Assembly (NCBI GenBank): GCA_934754735.1
Contig: CAKVJE010000062.1
Coordinates: forward strand, 1-11,069
Source of the DNA: an uncultured Candidatus Melainabacteria bacterium
Lineage (GTDB): Bacteria > Cyanobacteriota > Vampirovibrionia > Gastranaerophilales > Gastranaerophilaceae
Reading direction: 5' to 3'
DNA length: 11,069 bases
Each line of letters begins with the position of its first letter. Position 1 is the first letter of the stretch. Below are positions 6,612 to 11,069 of this stretch, piece after piece. The notes under the pieces are model-generated. The model saw only the letters and a program-made list of their open reading frames with translations. It ran no database searches and was not told the DNA's origin. A program made the translations under genes and the position numbers.

Positions 6612-7736
6612 ATGAAAAAAGTTTTTATTATAACCGGCGAATATTCTGGTGATATTCACGCAAGTAAAGTTCTAGAGATTTTAAAGCAATCTATGCCTGA
6701 TGTTGTCGTTGAAGGCATTGGAGGCGAAAATTTAAAATCTGCCGGAGCGAAGTTGTTTTGTGATCATTCGAAAATGTCAGGGTTTGGTTTAAATTTCAAA
6801 ATGATTGTTGATCACCTTTCTTTAGAAAAGAGAGTTGCGGATTATATTTTGAACGATTTTAAGCCGGATTTGGTTTTACTTATTGATTACGGCACATTTA
6901 ATTTAAGAGTTGCAAAAAGACTTAAAGGTAGTGGTATAAAAGTTTTCCATTATATTCCTCCGCAAATTTGGGCAAGCCGTAAATGGAGAATAAAAGGCAT
7001 TAAAAAATTTGTAGATAAGGTCTTATGTATATTTCCATTTGAACCTAAGATTTATAAAGAAGAAGGAATTGACGTTCATTATTGCGGACATCCTTTGGTT
7101 AAACAGTTACCTGCAAAAGCTGACAGAGCAGAGTTTTTTGCGAAACATAATTTGGACGTAAATCGTCCGCTAGTATCTGTTTTTCCGGGATCACGTCCGA
7201 TTGAATTGAAGTTTTTTGGTGAATTGTTCATTAAATCAGCAAAAGAATTACAAAAACGTCATCCTGAAGTGCAATTTTGTATTTCACATGCACCAAATTT
7301 GAAAGATGATATTTTTGATAAATATATTAAAAATACTGATTTTAAAGTGATTAAAGGTGAAAATCAAGCGCTTTTAAGTGTTTCTGATTCTTTGATTTTA
7401 GCATCAGGAACGGTAGCCCTGGAAGCATCTTTATACCAAGTGCCGATGATAATTGCATATCGCGGGCCTTGGTTAATTTATTTAATATACTTATTGGTTA
7501 GATGTATCAAGCGCGTTTCATTACCAAATATTATCATGGATGAAGATATTGTGCCGGAACTTATTCAGCAAAAATTTAGTGTTGAAAATATTTGTTATGA
7601 AACAGAAAAAAATCTTTATGATAAACAATATAGAGAATGGATGATAAACGAATTAGCTAAAGTTAAAGAACGTTTATCCGATAAGTATTCCGCAGAAGAA
7701 GTTGCTTTGTGCATAAGAGAAGAATTAATTAAGTAG
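6612..7736 (+). CDS. lpxB: Lipid-A-disaccharide synthase LpxB (GT19)
   Basis: LpxB condenses lipid X with UDP-2,3-diacylglucosamine to form the beta-1,6 lipid A disaccharide at the cytoplasmic membrane. The 374-aa product has the normal length and the GT19 blocks in order: GEYSGD (9-14, canonical GEASGD), GIGGENLKSAG (35-45), IDYGTFNLR (91-99), HYIPPQIWA (113-121), FPGSRPIELK (191-200), ASGTVALEA (264-272) and LPNIIMDEDIVPELIQ (304-319). Asp92 aligns with the E. coli Asp98 in IDAPDFN. The second aspartate of that motif (E. coli Asp101) is Thr95 here. A hydrophobic stretch at 287-297 may help membrane contact. The gene begins 2 nt after lpxI with no obvious Shine-Dalgarno sequence, so translation is probably coupled. 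It converges on the next gene with 21 bp between them and no clear terminator. Confidence 0.95.
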   Translation: MKKVFIITGEYSGDIHASKVLEILKQSMPDVVVEGIGGENLKSAGAKLFCDHSKMSGFGLNFKMIVDHLSLEKRVADYILNDFKPDLVLLIDYGTFNLRVAKRLKGSGIKVFHYIPPQIWASRKWRIKGIKKFVDKVLCIFPFEPKIYKEEGIDVHYCGHPLVKQLPAKADRAEFFAKHNLDVNRPLVSVFPGSRPIELKFFGELFIKSAKELQKRHPEVQFCISHAPNLKDDIFDKYIKNTDFKVIKGENQALLSVSDSLILASGTVALEASLYQVPMIIAYRGPWLIYLIYLLVRCIKRVSLPNIIMDEDIVPELIQQKFSVENICYETEKNLYDKQYREWMINELAKVKERLSDKYSAEEVALCIREELIK

Positions 7737-7757
7737 ATTTTTATAATAATTTATAAC

Positions 7758-9245
7758 TTAATCTACATCTTCATGATGTTTTTCAAAATTATAAACTCCA
7801 GGGAATGCATTAACACCTGTTGTTTTACGTGTTACGTAATATTGAATTTTCGGAATAAATGTGGATAAAAATGCAGCAGCAACAGCAAAACCTGCCAAGA
7901 AATTTATACCATTATAAATAAGATTCTTTTTCTGAACCTTCTCTAATAAGGCTTTATTAACTTTGCCGTCTTTTGCTTCTTTGCAGATTCTATCAACATA
8001 TTGGGCCATTTCGTCCTTTAATTTATAAAGCTTCTTATTTGAAACATATTTATATTCGTTTGCGTAATCGCCTTTAATGTTCTTAGCTTTGTTTCCGCCG
8101 GTAAAATCACTAAATACATCATGCAACAATTCAACATTGTTGATTTCAGCTTTATTATAAGCATCAATTAATTGTTGTTTTGTTAAAACCGCTTCACCCA
8201 TTCTCTTTGGTTGAAGTGTTGACATTTCACGAACTCTTTTTAGGATTGCTTCATCATTAATTAATTTTTCTGCTTCTGATAATTTAATAACTTCTAACGG
8301 TTTTTTATTCAACATTTTATCTAAACCTGATAGTTTTTCTGTTTCAAACTTGAATTCAGGTTTTAGAGGGCTTTCTTTTCCTAAAATAGCATTTCTAAAT
8401 TCATTTACATCAACGTTTTTGTCTCCAACATATTTCGTTAAATATTCACTAAAGATTTTTGTTGTGGATGGATTTAATCGTGTTGCATGACCTGATTCAG
8501 CAAGGTTCATTAAATTGCCAACGTGACCTTGCGCCCACATATAGAAATAAATTGAGCCAATATCTCTGATTGCGATTTCTCTACGTTCTTCTTTACGTCT
8601 TGCGTTATACATACGCCCACCGGCAATTCCGGCATCTGATGATAATAATTTACCTGTGTTTGTATTTTCAATACAATTCGTGAATGCGTTTATTGCACTA
8701 ATAGGGCTTCCTTTAAAAGTTGGTTGATTTATATTTTTATTTTGTGAGTTTTGCGCACCTTGCTCTTTTTCTAATCGTCTTTCATGACGTAATTTTTTAG
8801 TCAAACCTTGATTAATCTTTGGCATTACGAAACCTATAAACAAGTTAGCAAGAACAATACTTGTCATAACCTTCGTACCTTTAATTAAAGCAACTTGTTT
8901 TTCTGAAAAACCTTTTGGCGCAACATTTTTCATAAAGTTTTGGAAAGGAGTTCTTAATATTTTATCTGTTCCGACATCAAAATTTGCACCTGGTTTCTTT
9001 AAAATTTTGCCAATAGCTTTATCGCCAAGTTTGTTCAGAGAAGCTACACCGCCCAACCAAACAACTGAACCCATAGACTCTTCTATAAAACGTTCTCTAG
9101 CTTCATCGCCTTTGCCACGTTTATAAGCCTGATATGTTCTTCCTGTAACAACTGTTGCTTCAAGTGCAATAACAGGCGCCATTGCGTCTGCTTTCGTCAT
9201 TTTGGTAATAACTTTTGATAAATTATGACTCGATATTGGATTCAA
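7758..9245 (-). CDS. Uncharacterised membrane protein with two diverged copies of one module
   Basis: The start is a TTG at 9245-9243 with GAAAGG 8 nt upstream. The first internal ATG (residue 16) has no ribosome-binding site. The 495-aa product shows two related units. Unit 1 runs NPIS (2-5), TGRTYQAYKRG (34-44), MGSVVWLGGV (58-67), a hydrophobic segment (about 127-141) and MPKI (141-144). Unit 2 runs SPIS (180-183), GGRMYNARRKEE (209-220), IGSIYFYMWAQG (229-240), then about 200 inserted mostly helical residues, a hydrophobic segment (446-464) and IPKI (464-467). Between them is a basic, Gln/Asn-rich linker with QPTFKG (174-179). The C terminus ends in FPGVYNFEKHHEDVD. No catalytic motif is evident. 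Two to four membrane segments seem likely. I do not recognise a characterised family. It resembles lineage-specific proteins I associate with Gastranaerophilales. It is apparently monocistronic. Confidence 0.8.
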   Translation of the reverse strand: MNPISSHNLSKVITKMTKADAMAPVIALEATVVTGRTYQAYKRGKGDEARERFIEESMGSVVWLGGVASLNKLGDKAIGKILKKPGANFDVGTDKILRTPFQNFMKNVAPKGFSEKQVALIKGTKVMTSIVLANLFIGFVMPKINQGLTKKLRHERRLEKEQGAQNSQNKNINQPTFKGSPISAINAFTNCIENTNTGKLLSSDAGIAGGRMYNARRKEERREIAIRDIGSIYFYMWAQGHVGNLMNLAESGHATRLNPSTTKIFSEYLTKYVGDKNVDVNEFRNAILGKESPLKPEFKFETEKLSGLDKMLNKKPLEVIKLSEAEKLINDEAILKRVREMSTLQPKRMGEAVLTKQQLIDAYNKAEINNVELLHDVFSDFTGGNKAKNIKGDYANEYKYVSNKKLYKLKDEMAQYVDRICKEAKDGKVNKALLEKVQKKNLIYNGINFLAGFAVAAAFLSTFIPKIQYYVTRKTTGVNAFPGVYNFEKHHEDVD

Positions 9246-9307
9246 ACTACAAACCTTTCGCGTTCTATGTTAGTGTAGAGAAAACACCTCAAGAAATATT
9301 TTTGTTA

Positions 9308-9336
9308 ATTTTATACAAAAATGTTACAAAAGTAAA
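9308..9336 (-). promoter_or_regulatory. Promoter for the 495-aa membrane protein
   Basis: On the minus strand TTTACT (9336-9331) and TAAAAT (9313-9308) are spaced by 17 bp. Transcription would start near 9301, giving a 5' UTR of about 55 nt that includes the GAAAGG site. It overlaps an inverted repeat (9320-9340). Confidence 0.5.
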
Positions 9337-9340
9337 CATT
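9320..9340. repeat. Short inverted repeat AATGTT-N9-AACATT overlapping a promoter
   Basis: AATGTT (9320-9325) and AACATT (9335-9340) are perfect 6-nt arms 9 bp apart, with TAC/GTA just inside (TACAAAAGTA), so the whole 21 bp is nearly symmetrical. It covers the -35 and part of the spacer of the minus-strand promoter, where a repressor or activator dimer could bind. In AT-rich DNA a chance match is possible. Confidence 0.35.
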
Positions 9341-9404
9341 TCTTTAAAATAACTTTACCTCTACTTGTTTTTAGTTTATGTTTTATTTATGATTAAAATA
9401 AATG

Positions 9405-9410
9405 TATAAG
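9405..9410 (+). promoter_or_regulatory. Tentative -10 box for the rplS operon
   Basis: TATAAG (9405-9410) lies about 27 nt before the rplS ATG and leaves room for a short UTR containing the AAGGA site (9424-9428). No good -35 is seen at 16-18 bp (TTTATT or similar). A promoter is required somewhere in 9246-9436 because the upstream gene is divergent, but this choice is weak. Confidence 0.3.
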
Positions 9411-9436
9411 ATAGTCAAAATATAAGGAATAGCAAA

Positions 9437-9790
9437 ATGAATCCTATTATTAAAAATTTAGAAGCAGAATACACAACAAGAGAATTACCAGAAATGAATC
9501 CTGGTGATACAGTTAGAGTTTCTGTAAAAATCGTAGAAGGTAACAAAGAAAGATTACAGGCTTATGAAGGTACTATTATCGCTGAACACGGTTCTGGTAT
9601 TAATAAGACAATTACTGTAAGAAAAGTATTCCAAGGCGTTGGTGTTGAACGTGTATTCTTAGTACACTCTCCACGTATCGACAAAATCACAGTTCAAAGA
9701 CGTGGTGATGTAAAACGTGCTAAATTGTACTACCTAAGAGAACGTTCTGGTAAGGCAACTCGTATTAAGGAAAAAATTGAAAAAAGATAA
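9437..9790 (+). CDS. rplS: 50S ribosomal protein L19
   Basis: L19 lies at the 30S-50S interface of the ribosome. The 117-aa product matches the family over its full length: [27 protein letters not shown] at the N terminus, [16 protein letters not shown] (39-54), [20 protein letters not shown] (60-79), then a basic C-terminal segment with [26 protein letters not shown] lies 8 nt before the ATG. It is the first gene of an operon with rbgA and tag, and its last codons overlap the start of rbgA by 14 nt. The rplS-rbgA order is also found in Bacillus subtilis. Confidence 0.98.
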   Translation: MNPIIKNLEAEYTTRELPEMNPGDTVRVSVKIVEGNKERLQAYEGTIIAEHGSGINKTITVRKVFQGVGVERVFLVHSPRIDKITVQRRGDVKRAKLYYLRERSGKATRIKEKIEKR

Positions 9791-10640
9791 GGTACATATA
9801 CACTGGTATCCAGGTCATATTGCGAAAGCAGAACGTCAATTAAAAGAAAAATTGAATTTAGTTGATGTAATTATTGAAGTACGTGATAGCAGATTACCTT
9901 TAAGTAGCAGTTATGCAAACATAAAGAAGCTTTTGGGAGAAAAACCAAGGCTTCTTTTGTTGAATAAAGCCGATTTAGTTGATAAAAATGAACTAAAAAA
10001 ATGGGTTGATTACTTAAAGAAAACGACAGAATGTCCCGTAATAATTTCTGATGCAAAAAGCGCTAAAGAATTACCTCAAGTCGTAAAACTCGCAGTTGAA
10101 TTAAGCGAGCCTAAGATTCAAGCTTTGATGGCAAAAGGTCTTTTAAGACGTCCGGCAAGAGCAATGGTTGTTGGTATGCCAAATGTCGGGAAATCAAGCG
10201 TAATAAATAAGCTTACTAAATCATCTAAAACAAAAATTGGCGCAAAAGCAGGTGTTACAAGACAACAACAATGGGTAAGAATTAATCCTAAACTGGATTT
10301 GTTGGATACTCCGGGTATTATTCCGACAAAACAAGATGATCAAATGCAAGCCGTAAAATTAGCTTTTGTCAGCTCTGTTTCTGAAAACGCTTATTCTCCT
10401 GAGCCGGTTGCAAAAGCTTTATTAGAAACGCTTGCTGAAAAACATAAAGATAAACTTTGTGAACGATATAATGTAGAAAATCTCACATTAGAAGATATTG
10501 CCATTAAACGCAATTGGATTATTAAAGGTGAATACCCCGATACTGAGCGTACAGCGATTTTTATCTTGAAGGATTTTCGCGAAGGGCGTTTGGGGTTATT
10601 TATATTAGATGACATACCGGAAGATGAAATACAGGCTTAA
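9777..10640 (+). CDS. rbgA: Ribosome biogenesis GTPase RbgA/YlqF
   Basis: RbgA is a circularly permuted GTPase that drives a late step of 50S subunit assembly (incorporation of L16 and others, known from B. subtilis). The 287-aa product shows the permuted motif order: G4 NKAD (63-66), G5 SDAKS (91-95), then G1 [11 protein letters not shown] (133-143), G2 T161 and G3 DTPG (177-180), followed by the helical C-terminal RNA-binding domain (about 205-287). The N terminus [13 protein letters not shown] is the family signature. The start is a TTG at 9777 inside rplS, with AAGGA 5 nt upstream. No ATG or GTG exists between it and the conserved WYPGH block, so the TTG is the only reasonable start. The overlap implies translational coupling to L19. 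tag follows after 2 nt. Confidence 0.96.
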   Translation: MKKDKVHIHWYPGHIAKAERQLKEKLNLVDVIIEVRDSRLPLSSSYANIKKLLGEKPRLLLLNKADLVDKNELKKWVDYLKKTTECPVIISDAKSAKELPQVVKLAVELSEPKIQALMAKGLLRRPARAMVVGMPNVGKSSVINKLTKSSKTKIGAKAGVTRQQQWVRINPKLDLLDTPGIIPTKQDDQMQAVKLAFVSSVSENAYSPEPVAKALLETLAEKHKDKLCERYNVENLTLEDIAIKRNWIIKGEYPDTERTAIFILKDFREGRLGLFILDDIPEDEIQA

Positions 10641-10642
10641 AA

Positions 10643-11069
10643 ATGCAAAGATGCCGTTGGGTAGATGAAAAATCACCGATTTATGTAAAATATCATGATG
10701 AGGAATGGGGAGTTCCTAAATATGATGATAGAGAGCTTTTTGAGCTTCTTGTGCTGGAATCATTTCAAGCCGGTTTATCGTGGATTACTATATTAAAAAA
10801 ACGAGAAGCCTTTAGAATTGCGTTTGACAATTTTGATGTTCAAAAAGTTGCTAATTATAATGAAACTAAAGTTAATGAACTCGTTAACAACGCAGATATT
10901 ATCCGTTCAAAAGGTAAAATCAACGCAGCAATTAATAATGCGAAAGTCTTTATTGAGATTCAAAAAGAGTTTGGTAGTTTTTCTAACTATATTTGGGGTT
11001 TTACAAATAATCAAATTATAAAAAATCAAACCGACAAACTTCCCGTAAGTTCAGAGCTTTCTGATAAGA
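10643..11069 (+). CDS. tag: DNA-3-methyladenine glycosylase I (3' end beyond the window)
   Basis: Tag removes 3-methyladenine from alkylated DNA to start base excision repair. The frame opens at the ATG at 10643, 2 nt after rbgA, and stays open to the window edge (142 codons of a usual 185-190). MQRCRWVDEKSPIYVKYHDEEWG matches the family N terminus (split here as MQRCRWV...YHDEEWG), with C4 and H18 equal to the zinc ligands Cys4/His17 of E. coli Tag. Y17, E39 and W47 match the E. coli base-pocket residues Tyr16, Glu38 and Trp46 within LESFQAGLSWITILKKRE. The remaining zinc ligands would lie past the edge. Only a weak AGG precedes the ATG. It is probably read as the third gene of the rplS operon. 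Confidence 0.95.
   Translation, partial: MQRCRWVDEKSPIYVKYHDEEWGVPKYDDRELFELLVLESFQAGLSWITILKKREAFRIAFDNFDVQKVANYNETKVNELVNNADIIRSKGKINAAINNAKVFIEIQKEFGSFSNYIWGFTNNQIIKNQTDKLPVSSELSDK

Noticed and set aside
7733..7766. GTAGATT / AATCTAC inverted repeat between lpxB and the 495-aa gene as a terminator
   Set aside because: Only 7 bp with a 20-nt loop, mostly A-T, no T-run after the arm, and it overlaps both coding ends.
10818..11021. Open frame of 67 codons on the plus strand
   Set aside because: It lies inside tag in a different frame, and the tag frame gives a clear family match.
1..11069. Mobile element, CRISPR array, toxin-antitoxin or defence system
   Set aside because: No direct-repeat arrays, transposase, integrase, recombinase or toxin/antitoxin-like gene pairs were found. 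Genes are housekeeping or lineage-type single genes.

Overview
The window is AT-rich chromosomal DNA from a bacterium with a diderm envelope. It carries two consecutive lipid A genes (lpxI, lpxB), a WecG/TagA-type glycosyltransferase, and housekeeping genes for ribosomes and DNA repair (rplS, rbgA, uvrB, tag, probably rplJ). Two large lineage-type proteins carry a short Pro-x-Phe-Lys-Gly/Ala motif. From memory this motif is common near the N termini of uncharacterised proteins of the non-photosynthetic cyanobacterial relatives Gastranaerophilales (Melainabacteria/Vampirovibrionia). That is my best guess for the source, but it is inference and was not tested by a search. I see no phage, plasmid, IS element, CRISPR array, tRNA or rRNA.

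Layout. (1) Positions 1-355: the first 17 codons of a minus-strand gene that looks like ribosomal protein L10, a leader of about 200 nt with a strong promoter at 259-287, then a strong hairpin terminator belonging to the next minus-strand gene. (2) 376-687 (-): a small exported, very basic, Lys/Gln/Ala-rich protein. Its promoter abuts a plus-strand promoter. (3) 770-2541 (+): a tightly packed set of glycosyltransferase, transketolase N-terminal half, and a 71-aa four-cysteine protein. (4) 2582-4564 (+): uvrB with its own promoter. (5) 4567-5622 (-): an unrecognised protein with an HExxH zinc-protease motif, convergent with uvrB. (6) 5794-7736 (+): lpxI-lpxB. (7) 7758-9245 (-): a 495-aa membrane protein that appears to contain two diverged copies of one module. 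(8) 9437-11069 (+): rplS-rbgA-tag, with tag cut by the window end.

How the genes fit together. LpxI makes lipid X and LpxB joins it to UDP-diacylglucosamine, so the pair supplies two consecutive steps of lipid A synthesis. L19 and the 50S-assembly GTPase RbgA are co-transcribed with overlapping reading frames. UvrB and Tag are unlinked DNA repair functions.

The least ordinary signals are four. An identical 15-nt block, TATAATGTTTTTATG, fuses a -10 box to the start codon of two genes, which predicts leaderless mRNAs. The 495-aa protein has an internal duplication. The HExxH protein belongs to no family I can name. The transketolase N-half has no C-half beside it. None of these amounts to a clear new defence or mobile system. 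This is mostly an ordinary core region with a few lineage-specific genes.
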